Positions 9,794 to 19,100 of a DNA stretch of 64,000 nt are shown piece after piece. The translations under genes and the position numbers were made by a program. Every line of letters begins with the position of its first letter. Within the stretch, counting starts at the first letter, position 1. This DNA is from Acidobacteriota bacterium (GTDB taxonomy: Bacteria > Acidobacteriota > Thermoanaerobaculia > Gp7-AA8), in NCBI GenBank assembly GCA_021325515.1, contig JAJPHC010000041.1:1-64000 (forward strand), written 5' to 3'. The notes under the pieces were generated by a model. The model ran no database searches, was not told the DNA's origin, and worked only from the letters and a program-made list of their open reading frames with translations.

Positions 9794-10705
9794 ATGACTG
9801 CCACAGCTCCTCTTCGCGAAGCCGTTCCGCAATCCGCGCTGTTCGACTCGATTCTCGAGCTGATCCGCCGCACCTCGACGATTCTTCCGGACGATGTCGT
9901 CCGCGCCGTCACTTCCGCACGCAAGCAGGAAGCGCCGGGCTCGAACGCCGACGTCGCGCTCGACGTCATCGGGTGCAACATCGGGTTAGCCCGCGACAAC
10001 TCGCTGCCGCTCTGCCAGGACACCGGCACCATCCTCTTCTATGTCCACACGCCGGTCGGTTACGACCAGCTCGAGTTCGAAGAGACCGCGACCGAAGCCG
10101 TGCGCGAAGCGACCCGCAAAGGCTACCTGCGGCAGAACAGCGTCGACTCCGTCACCGGAAAGAACACCGGCGACAATACGGGGCCCGGTTCGCCGGTCTT
10201 CCACTTCCATCAATGGCGTGAGCCGCACGTCGAAGTGAAGCTGATGCTGAAAGGGGGAGGCTGCGAGAACATGAACGCGCAGTACTCGCTCCCCGATCCG
10301 CGGCTGGGCGGCCGCGATCTTGCCGGCGTCGAGAACGCGATTCTCGACTGCATTCTCAACGCGCAGGGTCAGGGCTGTGGCCCCGGCATCCTCGGCGTCT
10401 GCATCGGCGGCGACCGCGGCACCGGCTATGGCTTCGCCAAAGAACAACTGTTGCGCGAGCTCGATGACACGAACGGGGATCCGCTGCTCGCTGATCTCGA
10501 AAAGCGCGTGGTCGAAAAAGCGAATCAGTCCGGCATCGGTCCGATGGGATTCGGCGGAAAGACCACGCTGCTCGCCTGCAAGATCGGCAAACAGAATCGT
10601 CTCCCCGCCTCGTTCTTCGTTTCGATCGCCTACATGTGCTGGGCGTACCGCCGGCGCGGTGCGAATCTCGACGCCCAGGGAAACGTGAGCGAATGGCTCT
10701 ACTGA
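9794..10705 (+). CDS. fumarate hydratase class I, alpha subunit
   Basis: A 303-aa subunit of the two-subunit, oxygen-sensitive [4Fe-4S] fumarase, which interconverts fumarate and malate. SLPLCQDTGT holds the first cluster cysteine, NTGDNTGPGSP is the substrate loop and GGGCENM the second cysteine region. GGKTTLL ends the domain. The TTGGAG ribosome site lies 9 nt before the ATG. The beta subunit is two genes downstream, with a lipoprotein gene between that overlaps this one by 13 nt. L-tartrate dehydratase is the nearest alternative; the flanking aspartase favours fumarase. Confidence 0.88.
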   Translation: MTATAPLREAVPQSALFDSILELIRRTSTILPDDVVRAVTSARKQEAPGSNADVALDVIGCNIGLARDNSLPLCQDTGTILFYVHTPVGYDQLEFEETATEAVREATRKGYLRQNSVDSVTGKNTGDNTGPGSPVFHFHQWREPHVEVKLMLKGGGCENMNAQYSLPDPRLGGRDLAGVENAILDCILNAQGQGCGPGILGVCIGGDRGTGYGFAKEQLLRELDDTNGDPLLADLEKRVVEKANQSGIGPMGFGGKTTLLACKIGKQNRLPASFFVSIAYMCWAYRRRGANLDAQGNVSEWLY

Positions 10706-11082
10706 AACACTGCCGTATTGCGCTGCTCGCCGCGGTGCTGCTGGCGTCGTGCGCGACGGGCAGCATGGTCGAGGAGCGCCTCTTCTTCGGCACGGACATC
10801 CCGAGCGGCGGTCAGGTGTCCGATGAAGAGTGGAGCGCGTTCGTCCGTGATGTCGTGACGCCGAGGTTCAAAGAGGGTCTGACGATTCTCGACGGCAACG
10901 GCCAGTGGCTCGGCGCGGACGGCAAGATCGCGCGCGAGCGTGTTCACATCCTCGAGATCGACGCGAAACCGGGTCCGGAGCTCGACGCTTCGCTCCAGGC
11001 GATTGCGTCCGAATACAAGAAGCGGTTCAAACAGGAAGCGGTGCTGCGAATCACGGCACCCGTTGCGATGAAGTTCTATTGA
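10693..11082 (+). CDS. DUF3574 lipoprotein between fumarase subunits
   Basis: A 129-aa predicted lipoprotein. The signal peptide ends in LLASC, so Cys at about position 18 would be lipidated. The rest matches DUF3574: EERLFFGTDIPSGG, VSDEEWSAF, VTPRFKEGLTILDG, GQWLGADG and RERVHILEI. It begins inside the alpha fumarase gene (13-nt overlap) and ends 9 nt before the beta gene. An exported lipoprotein inserted between two subunits of a cytoplasmic enzyme is odd, and its role is unknown. Confidence 0.8.
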   Translation: MALLKHCRIALLAAVLLASCATGSMVEERLFFGTDIPSGGQVSDEEWSAFVRDVVTPRFKEGLTILDGNGQWLGADGKIARERVHILEIDAKPGPELDASLQAIASEYKKRFKQEAVLRITAPVAMKFY

Positions 11083-11091
11083 GGATTTCCC

Positions 11092-11664
11092 ATGGCACTC
11101 GTGAAAGTCACCACCCCGATCGACGAAGAAACCATCCGCTCGCTGCATGTCGGCGACACGGTCTCCATCACCGGCCGCCTCTACACCGGCCGCGACGCCG
11201 TTCACCATCGCATCCACACCGGCACGAAGCCGCCGGTCGATCTCGAGGGCCACATCATCTATCACTGTGGTCCGGTGATGGTGAAAGAGAACGATCAATG
11301 GGTCTGCAAAGCCGCGGGGCCGACGACCTCATCGCGCGAAGAGCCGTATCAGCATGAGGTAATCCGCGACTACCACATCCGCGGCGTGATCGGAAAAGGC
11401 GGCATGGGAGAAAAGACGCTCGCCGCATGCAAGCAGTACGGCGCGGTCTATCTGCACGCGATCGGCGGAGCGGCACAGGTGTGCGCGAATTCGATCAAGC
11501 GCGTCGACGGCGTCGACTGGATGGACCTCGGATCGCCCGAGGCGATCTGGCATCTCTGGGTGGAAGACTTCATGGCGATCGTGACGATGGACGCGCATGG
11601 AAAGTCGCTTCACCAGCAGGTATTCGAGGAATCGAAGGCGCGGCTCGAGGCTCTTCGCGCGTAG
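11092..11664 (+). CDS. fumarate hydratase class I, beta subunit
   Basis: A 190-aa C-terminal (swivelling) domain of class I fumarase. Key stretches are LHVGDTVSITGRLYTGRDA, the HCGPV motif, AGPTTSSRE (substrate loop), GKGGMG and IGGAAQVCA. It completes the enzyme begun at 9794. GAGGATTTCCC precedes the ATG. The gene ends 73 nt before the aspartase-like gene, so the cluster handles fumarate from two directions. Confidence 0.88.
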   Translation: MALVKVTTPIDEETIRSLHVGDTVSITGRLYTGRDAVHHRIHTGTKPPVDLEGHIIYHCGPVMVKENDQWVCKAAGPTTSSREEPYQHEVIRDYHIRGVIGKGGMGEKTLAACKQYGAVYLHAIGGAAQVCANSIKRVDGVDWMDLGSPEAIWHLWVEDFMAIVTMDAHGKSLHQQVFEESKARLEALRA

Positions 11665-11737
11665 GCGCAGGGCAACTTCACATCTCAAGTTGTCGGGCGT
11701 GCGCGCCACGGGCACGTTATAGGCAGGCGACTCATTC

Positions 11738-13084
11738 ATGCGAACCGAGCGCGACACCTTAGGCGAAGTCCAGGTTCCCGATGACGCGCTTTACGGTGCG
11801 CAGACGCAGCGCGCCGTCGAGAACTATCCGGTCAGCGGATTGCGCGAGCATCCCGCATTCATCCGCACGTTCATCACGTTGAAGCGCGCGGCAGCGCTGG
11901 CGAATGCCGAGCTCGGAGTGATGCCGCCCGAGCGCGCCGATCGAATCGTCTCCGCCTGCGACGAAATCCTCGGCAACTTCGAAACCTATCGGCCGCAGTT
12001 CGTCGTCGATGTCTTTCAGGCCGGCGCCGGCACTTCGTTCAACATGAACTGCAACGAAGTCATCGCGACGATGGCGAAGGTCCATCCGAACGACGACGTG
12101 AACATGTCGCAGTCGACGAACGACGTCTTCCCGACTGCGATCCGCATCTGCGCGCTGCTGATGCTCAACGAGCTCTTTCCGAGGCTCGACGAGCTGGCGA
12201 TCGCGTTCGATGCGAAGGGAGATGAGCTCGCCGATGTGATCAAGTCGGGACGCACGCACCTGCAGGATGCGGTCCCCGTCACGCTCGGCCAGGAGTTTCG
12301 CGCGTACGGGATGACCGTGCATCGCGCAACGCATCTCCTTCGCGATGCCGCGCGCGAGCTGCGCATCCTCGGCATTGGCGGCACGGCAGCGGGGACGGGC
12401 ATGAACACGCCCCGCGGCTATCGCTTCGCGGTAGTGAAGCATCTCCGCGAGGCGACCGGACTCGAGCTCGAAGCCGCGGACGATCTGCGCGAAGCGATGC
12501 AGTCGCTGCTGCCTGTCGTCGCGGTGTCGAGCGCGCTGCGGACGCTTGCGCTCGAGCTGACGCGGATCACGAACGATCTGCGCCTGCTCGCGTCGGGGCC
12601 GCTGACCGGACTCGCCGAGATCATCCTTCCCGCCGTGCAACCCGGCTCGTCGATCATGCCCGGCAAGGTGAATCCTTCGATGCTGGAGTGCATGAACCAG
12701 ATCCTGTTCCACATCATCGGCGCGGCGACGGCGATCGATTACGCGTCGCAGGCGGGGCAGCTCGAGCTCAACGTGATGATGCCTCTCGTCGCCTTCGAGT
12801 TGAACTTCTCGATCGAGATCCTGAAGAACTATCTGCCGGTGTTCGTGGCGAAGTGCATCAGCGGCATCAAGGCGGACCGCGAGCGCTGTGAGTCGTATTA
12901 CGTCAGCTCGCCCTCGCTGGCAACGGTGCTCAACCCGATCATCGGCTACGCGCGCGCGGCGGAGATCGCCAAGGAGTCGGCGGCGACGAAGACGCCGATC
13001 CCCGAGCTGCTGAGGGCGAAGAAGCTTCTCTCCGACGAAGAGATTGCGAAGATCTTTACGCCGGAGTTTCTCGCCGGTGAGTAA
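11738..13084 (+). CDS. aspA: aspartate ammonia-lyase (aspartase)-like
   Basis: A 448-aa member of the aspartase/fumarase superfamily. The signature GSSIMPGKVNP contains the catalytic Ser. Several positions favour aspartase over class II fumarase: FQAGAGTSFNMN (fumarases have WQTGSGTQ), SGRTHLQDAVPVTLGQEFRA, and the C-terminal KCISGIKADRERCE. It would convert aspartate to fumarate and ammonia, feeding the fumarase encoded upstream. PGK rather than PAK in the signature is fumarase-like, so a class II fumarase cannot be fully excluded. Confidence 0.75.
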   Translation: MRTERDTLGEVQVPDDALYGAQTQRAVENYPVSGLREHPAFIRTFITLKRAAALANAELGVMPPERADRIVSACDEILGNFETYRPQFVVDVFQAGAGTSFNMNCNEVIATMAKVHPNDDVNMSQSTNDVFPTAIRICALLMLNELFPRLDELAIAFDAKGDELADVIKSGRTHLQDAVPVTLGQEFRAYGMTVHRATHLLRDAARELRILGIGGTAAGTGMNTPRGYRFAVVKHLREATGLELEAADDLREAMQSLLPVVAVSSALRTLALELTRITNDLRLLASGPLTGLAEIILPAVQPGSSIMPGKVNPSMLECMNQILFHIIGAATAIDYASQAGQLELNVMMPLVAFELNFSIEILKNYLPVFVAKCISGIKADRERCESYYVSSPSLATVLNPIIGYARAAEIAKESAATKTPIPELLRAKKLLSDEEIAKIFTPEFLAGE

Positions 13085-13098
13085 ACTGTGGCGTCCTC

Positions 13099-13653
13099 AT
13101 GCGCCTCTTCATCGCGACGTCGTTTCCCGCGGCCGTGCTCCGTCCGGTCCATGATCGAGTCGCGCTCGTCAAGTCGAAGCTTCCGCCGGCGTCGTGGGTG
13201 CGCCCCGAGGCGCAGCATCTGACCTTCGCGTTTCTCGGCGAAAAGGATGAAGCGCTCGTGGCGAAGCTCGCACCGGTCGTCGGGCAGGCGCTGGCTGCGG
13301 TGCCGCGATTCGAAGCCATGCTCGCCGGCTGCGGGTTCTTTCCCAATCCGAGGCACGCTCGCGTCGGCTGGGTTGGCGTTCAGCCCGAAGCCTCGTTCAA
13401 CGCGGTCTCGGCTGCGGTTCGCGATGCCGTTCAGACCTGCGGTGTCGATCTCGATCGCGCGGAGTTTCGCGCTCATCTCACGCTGATGCGCATGCGCGAC
13501 CGGTGGCCGCCGGCCTGCATCGAAACCTTCAACAGCGCACTGCGCGACTTCAGGTCGGAACCGTTTACGATCGACGCGGTCACGTTGTTCTCCAGCAGGC
13601 TGGATCCGAAAGGTGCGGTACACACTCCGCTGCGGCAATTCCCGCTGGCGTGA
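13099..13653 (+). CDS. thpR: RNA 2',3'-cyclic phosphodiesterase (2H family)
   Basis: A 184-aa protein with the two H-x-T motifs of the 2H phosphoesterases: HLTFAFLGE near residue 36 and HLTLMRMRD near residue 127. The N-terminus MRLFIATSFP and overall length match ThpR/LigT, which opens 2',3'-cyclic phosphates on RNA. It lies 14 nt after the aspartase-like gene on the same strand and is convergent with rlmN (7 nt apart). Confidence 0.9.
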   Translation: MRLFIATSFPAAVLRPVHDRVALVKSKLPPASWVRPEAQHLTFAFLGEKDEALVAKLAPVVGQALAAVPRFEAMLAGCGFFPNPRHARVGWVGVQPEASFNAVSAAVRDAVQTCGVDLDRAEFRAHLTLMRMRDRWPPACIETFNSALRDFRSEPFTIDAVTLFSSRLDPKGAVHTPLRQFPLA

Positions 13654-13660
13654 GGTTGTC

Positions 13661-14719
13661 CTACGCGCGCCGCCGTCTTGGAGGCGGCTCCGTCTTTCCG
13701 CGCAACTGGCCGCACGCTGCCGCGATCTCGTTTCCTTTCGAGCGCCTGACGGTCACGCGTACGCCGTTCTTCACCAGCGTATTCACGAATCGATCGATCG
13801 CCGCATCCTGCGGGCGCTTCATCCACGCCGGCAGGTTCGGATCGGGATTGAACGGAATCGCGTTCACCTTCGCCTTCACGCCGCGCAGCAGACGTGCGAG
13901 CGCAACGGCGTCGTCGTGCGAATCGTTGTAGCCGGCGAGCAGCACGTACTCCGCCGTGATCTCGCGTCCCTTCTCGACGGGGTAGCGCTTCAGTGACGCG
14001 ATCAGCTCATCGAGCGGATACTTCGAGGTGATCGGCATGATCTCCTCGCGGCGTTTGCGGTCCGGTGCGTTGATCGACACCGCGAGATTCGGACGATGCT
14101 CGAGCTTCGCGAGCGCATCGATGCCGGGAATGATTCCGGACGTCGAGACCGTGATCCGCTTCGGAGCGATCGTCTTCGACATGATGTCGAGCGTCGTCAC
14201 GAGATGATCGAAGTTGAGCAGCGGCTCGCCCATCCCCATGAAGACGACGTTCAGCATCTCGGAGGGGATCGAGTGTTCGCGGCGGATCGTGAAGAGCTGG
14301 CCGAGCATTTCAGCCGGTGTGAGATTGCGGCCCGCTCCGAAGAATCCGGTCACGCAGAACGTGCAGCCGACCGCGCAGCCGGCCTGCGAGGAAAGGCACA
14401 CACTGGTGCGCTCGCCCATCGGCATGTAGACGGCCTCGATCCGATTGCCATCCGCGAGCTTGAAGAGATACTTGCGGCTTCCGTCCGGCGCCGGCGTCGT
14501 GACCTCGATGTTCTCCGGGAACGCGAGCGTGAAGTTTCCGGCGAGCGAGGCGCGAAGCTCCTTCGGCAGGTTCGACATCTCGTCGAAGGAGGCAACACCG
14601 CGCACGTGCAGCCACTCTTCGATCTGGCGAATGCGAAATGGCGGCGAGACGAGCCCGGCGAGTGCGGACTCGAGCTCGCTCGACGAAAGGTCGTAGAGGT
14701 TCTGCATTGGAACTGTCAT
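13661..14719 (-). CDS. rlmN: 23S rRNA/tRNA adenine-C2 methyltransferase
   Basis: A 352-aa radical SAM enzyme that methylates A2503 of 23S rRNA and A37 of some tRNAs. CAVGCTFC is the C-x3-C-x2-C cluster motif, GMGEPLLNFD the GEP motif, and IAAACGQL holds the catalytic C-terminal cysteine. The N-terminal helical domain (LRIRQIEEWL-like) is present. Start is ATG 14719, with an alternative ATG at 14707. A short hairpin (14727-14743) lies directly upstream, after the preceding gene. Confidence 0.95.
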   Translation of the reverse strand: MTVPMQNLYDLSSSELESALAGLVSPPFRIRQIEEWLHVRGVASFDEMSNLPKELRASLAGNFTLAFPENIEVTTPAPDGSRKYLFKLADGNRIEAVYMPMGERTSVCLSSQAGCAVGCTFCVTGFFGAGRNLTPAEMLGQLFTIRREHSIPSEMLNVVFMGMGEPLLNFDHLVTTLDIMSKTIAPKRITVSTSGIIPGIDALAKLEHRPNLAVSINAPDRKRREEIMPITSKYPLDELIASLKRYPVEKGREITAEYVLLAGYNDSHDDAVALARLLRGVKAKVNAIPFNPDPNLPAWMKRPQDAAIDRFVNTLVKNGVRVTVRRSKGNEIAAACGQLRGKTEPPPRRRRA

Positions 14720-14726
14720 TCTGAAG

Positions 14727-14743
14727 CGGACGTTTCGTCCGCG
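14727..14743. repeat. GCGGACG hairpin
   Basis: GCGGACG-TTT-CGTCCGC is a perfect 7-bp hairpin in the 48-nt gap between the gene at 14768 and rlmN. A very similar hairpin (GTGCGGACG-CCT-CGTCCGCAC) is at 31978-31998. It has no T tract, so it looks more like a dispersed short palindrome than an intrinsic terminator. Confidence 0.6.
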
Positions 14744-14767
14744 AGCAGCGGCGAATCCGTCCGATGA

Positions 14768-15100
14768 TTACTCTTCGGCACCCGATTGCGCGAGCGGCTC
14801 GACGCGGCGCGTGGAGCGTACCTTGCGCGTCGGATCGATTCCCAGTCCGCGGAGAAGCGCGAGGTCGTTCACGTTGATGCGGAACTGCACTTCCTTCGTC
14901 TCCTGCGGAGCGACATCGACGGAAGCCTCTTCGCCATCCTCCTGCTTGTTGAGGCCGATCGTCGCGTCGAGGACGACGTAGAGATCGTAGCCTTCATCGC
15001 GAATCTTCTGGATGTGGCGGCTGACGTCGTCGGAGCCGGAGATCGACTCGTTGATCGCGGTTCCGAGGTCGCGGAGAAGCTGTCGAATCCTGTCGTCCAT
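14768..15100 (-). CDS. conserved-looking hypothetical protein
   Basis: A 110-aa soluble protein starting MDDRIRQLLRDL. The first half is helical (SDDVSRHIQKIRDEGYDLYV), the second more polar with VQFRINVNDLALLRGLGI. No catalytic motif, signal or membrane segment. It precedes rlmN on the same strand by 48 nt. A start 18 nt upstream is possible. The acidic central part may mediate protein contacts; I do not recognise the family. Confidence 0.6.
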   Translation of the reverse strand: MDDRIRQLLRDLGTAINESISGSDDVSRHIQKIRDEGYDLYVVLDATIGLNKQEDGEEASVDVAPQETKEVQFRINVNDLALLRGLGIDPTRKVRSTRRVEPLAQSGAEE

Positions 15101-15242
15101 GAGATCGGTAAAACACACGTAAACTATTGTAAAACAAGCATCTTAGGTACGCTTGTCATCGGACCATTGTTGCAAACGGGCCCCAAATAATCAATATTCC
15201 TGCTCGCGGAAACGGGGAGTACACTATTTGTCCCCGCGCGCT

Positions 15243-16036
15243 TCACCCCTCAGCCCACAATTCCGACCAATAGGCGAGGTACTTCCACCGGCCCCACTTT
15301 GCGTAGCGTTTCACGAGCGTCGCGTCCCTGACCTTGCGCCCGCCGTGGTAGGTCGCGCGGACGAATCGTCGGAACTCCGTATCGACGGCGATGTAGTCAT
15401 GCCGTCCATCCATCGCCAGGAGGTGGGCCGAGCCGTACGGCCCGATGCCCGGCAGCCGCTGGTAGCTCCTGAAGCATTCCTCGCTCGTTCCGTGGCACGG
15501 CTCGATCGCCGTTGCTGCGAGCGCGTGAATCGACTTCGCGCGATAGCCGAGTCTGCAATCCGCCTGCAGCTCCTCGGGAGTGAAACGGCGAATGTGCTCC
15601 GGCTCCGGAAATGCGCCGTCGCGCCCGCACTTCGCGACGAGCAGCTCGCTCATCCGGACGGTCTGCCGCCACATCGTGTTGGTCGTGAGAATGATCTTCA
15701 CTGCATCTTCGAAGAGCGTTGCGCCGCAGAGCAATCTGCCGAAGCGCTCACGCGCCGCCCACTCGTGCGCCGCCGATGTGCGCGCCTTCTCGTGAAACTC
15801 GGAGAGATCGACGCCGAGCTGAAACATCCGCGTGATCTTCGCGCGGAGCTCGGCGGAGTCCTGCGCGCCCGTGATGACGAGAGCGTTCTTTCGATGCGTG
15901 ATCGTGAGGTCGCACGGAACGCCGCCGAGCAGCTCGATGCGGCGAAGGAAGGGCTTTTTCCATCGGAAAGGCGCGAGGCGGTACCAGCCGTGCGACTCGA
16001 CCGTACCGATGAAATTGAAATCGCGCGGGACAGGAA

Positions 16037-16037
<1 letters not shown>
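15243..16037 (-). CDS. HhH-GPD DNA glycosylase, start uncertain
   Basis: About 264 aa of a DNA base-excision glycosylase related to AlkA/OGG. LPGIGPYGSAHLLAM is the helix-hairpin-helix and AVDTEF supplies the catalytic Asp. The N-terminal part (SHGWYRLAPF) belongs to the same fold. No ATG, GTG or TTG exists in frame between the 3' end of tRNA-Cys and the conserved region. The frame opens through the tRNA (a GTG at 16097 inside it). The first candidate after the tRNA is ATT at 16037, overlapping the CCA end, and the next is ATC at 16010. The gene is probably co-transcribed with the tRNA. Confidence 0.75.
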
Positions 16038-16111
<74 letters not shown>

Positions 16112-16188
16112 CTGAGAAAGAAATGGCCCGCGGACGGGACAGCGAGTGTAGTGAACCGCCCGTGGGCCGTCAATATTCGGAGATTCGG

Positions 16189-19100
16189 TCAGTTTCCCGG
16201 CGTATAGGTTCCTGTCGTTACGTTGCCTTGATAGAGCGTTCCGCCATCCGACACGAGGTAGTCAGCCGTGGTCGTTTTGACGCCGGTGATGCTCGTCCCG
16301 TTGATCGTGAAGGTCAATTGGCCACGCGGGCTGAACAACAGGTCGTATGCGACACCGTTGTCATTCAGGAGCAGGCGGCCGCTGATGGATCCTGGTGTGA
16401 GGAGTCCACCGGTGTCGCTGTCGAGGCGATACGTACCGCGCGGGTCGGATGCGCCCGAAATCGTCGCGGTGCGTGTCCATGTCAGCGTTCCTGTCCTTGT
16501 GCCGGGCCCTCCTGTCACGGAGTAGTTGAGAACGAGCGTCGCACTGCCGTTGCCACCGCCCCCTCCGCCCGATGATGTGACGGTGACCGTTGCGGCCTCG
16601 CTCACGGCTGTCGGATCGGCAACGCTCGTCGCGGTGACGTAATACGTTCCTGCGGCCTGCGGTGCCGTGTACAAACCGCCGGCCGAAATCGATCCTCCCG
16701 TCGTTTTCCATGTCACCGCGGTGTTGCTCGTTCCAGAGACGGCCGCCGTGAATTGCTGCGACTGACCCGGAGCTACCGTCGCCGTGTTCGGCGAGATCGT
16801 GACCAGCACGGAGCGCATGTCGAGCGTGATCGAGTGATCCTGATCCGCAAATGCCGAGCGATTCCCCGCGGCATCCACGGCCTGTGCGTGAACGTGCGAG
16901 AACTGCGTGATCGAAGTGTCGCCTTTGGCTCGTGCGTCGGCGATTTGCGCATCGGTAAGGTTCCAGCCTGTGAGGTACTGCGAGCCGGCGCTGCCATTCG
17001 TCAGCGTTGCCGTGCTCGTGTACGTCGCGGTTCCTGAGGTGCGATCGCCGGCGGCATTGTGGAACACCGCATAGGCCGTCGTGGTGTACTCGATCGTCTT
17101 TGCATCGCCGTCGGGATCGGTGTAGTCGCCATAGCTCGAATCATTGCGCGGCGATTGCTGCGCGAAATGAACGGAGAGCGCGGGCGAATGATTCACCGCA
17201 TTGATGGTGAGCGTGACGGGGATGCTCACCTTCTTGGTGTCGAGCTCGACGTCGATCGTCGCTTTGTAAACGCCGGGATCGAGCGGCTTCGTGTCGAATG
17301 ACGCTGAAAACGCCGCTGTGCCGAGCGCTTTCACATCGATACTGAAGGGAAGGGCGATCCAGTCCGCCGAAGCATGGAACGTGAGAAAGAGCGGGATGTT
17401 CGATTGATTGCTGATCGTGAATGTTTGAGGCGTCGCATTCGATCCCTGAGGTGCTGACAGAACTGCTTGTGCCGGCGACACCGTGAACGACGCGGGCCTG
17501 TACGTCGCAGTGACTGTGCGGCTGCGGTCCATGGTCATGCTGCAACTCGTGGAGGTGCCGGTGCAGTCGCCGGTCCACGAAACGAATTCGTAGTTCTCGC
17601 CATAGGACGCCTTCAGCGTCACGCTGCTGTTTCGGTTGTAACTGTTCGCGCAGGATGGGAGGCACCGGATCGATCCGTCGTCGGTCATCACGGCGTCTTC
17701 GCCTGTGAGTGGATCGAGGAATCCTGCGAGCTTCACTGTGAGATCCACAGTGGAAGCGTTGTCGAGCTTCGCCGCGACCTTGTCAATGACGCCCTGATTG
17801 CATTCGAGGTCTGTGTGCGCGAGATCGAATGGGTCCAGCCGCTCGACCGGTCCTGCATTCTCGAAACCAACCGCAAGAGCCGAATTCAGATTGACAATCC
17901 CGTCATTCTTTTCGTCTCCGAAGATTGTCTCTGCGCAGGGAAGTGCGGGCCTGGTTCCTCCCGCGACGATCAACGGTGTCAATGGGTAGTTCTGGCGGAA
18001 ACCGGTGCGGTAGCCGTTCAGCTTCAGCGAACCTGGAAGAAGGTCGCCGCGCAGTGAGGAATCTGTTCCGAGGGCCTGACCACCGAGCAGGACTGCGGCC
18101 CAGAATTCGCCGGCGGGAACGCCATAGATGAATTCCGAAGTCATGAAGTCTTCGGCGCGCTGCGCGGCGGGTGTGCCAAAGAGCGGGCTTCCGAGCGTGA
18201 TGACGCTGTCGATCGGCAGGTTGGGCACCTTGGACAATGCGCCGAGTGTCACGACTCCGCCGAGGCTGTGGGCCTCGATGACGAGATGCCGCGCGCCGCC
18301 GTCCACGACAAGGCTGTTCAGCTTTTGTGCGAGCAGATTCGAACTGACTTCCGTGTCCGCGGTCCAGTCGTAGTTGAAACCCGCGACCACATCACACGCG
18401 TTCTTATCGGCCAGGGCGGTAATGCATCCGGGGCCGCAGGATGCGCCGGTGGGGTAGGCGCCCTCGACGGAGCTGAGCACGCCGTGCACGAACACGCAGA
18501 CGCGTTGATCAGGCTTGAACTGATGATTCGGAGTCAGCCCCGTCCAGCATTGTTGCGCTCCCGGAAGAATGCGAAGACCGAGGCGGGATGTGTCGACCCT
18601 GGTGCGATCCGCGGAGTATTGCGCTGGCGCTACGGTGACGGTCGATGCCGCTCCGCCTCGAACCGCGGCGACGGACAGGAAGCCGGCCGGAATCGTCATC
18701 GTCACGTTCGCTGCATTGCGGAATGCCTGGATTGCGGCGACGAGACTCGTACATCCCTGTGGCGACTGAATCCACGCCACGCCGTAAGAGATCGCTTCCG
18801 ATGCGAGTTGCGCCGGCACTGGAAGGGTGATCGAGACTGTTCCTGTGACCGAGGTGGCGCTGCTGCCTTTGGGCGTTAGTGGAGCGAAGTCGATCGAGAG
18901 TGCCGGCCCGGCGGCCTTGAGAATTCCGCCGGGAACGGTGGTTCCCAGCGCCGCCTGCTTCGTGATCGTGACGCGCAGATCCCTAGGCAGCGCCCCGGCG
19001 TCGAACCTGACACTCGGCCCGCTTGGAAGTGTGAGCGTGCCGCCCGCTGCGGCGGAGATGATCTTCGATGTGCTCTCTGTAATCGATTGCGGGGGCTGTA

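Noticed and set aside
11738-13084. Class II fumarase (fumC)
   Set aside because: FQAGAGTS, DAVPVTLGQEFRA and the C-terminus fit aspartase better, although PGK in the signature leaves doubt.
14727-14743. Intrinsic terminator
   Set aside because: Perfect hairpin but no run of T on either side; treated as a dispersed palindrome.
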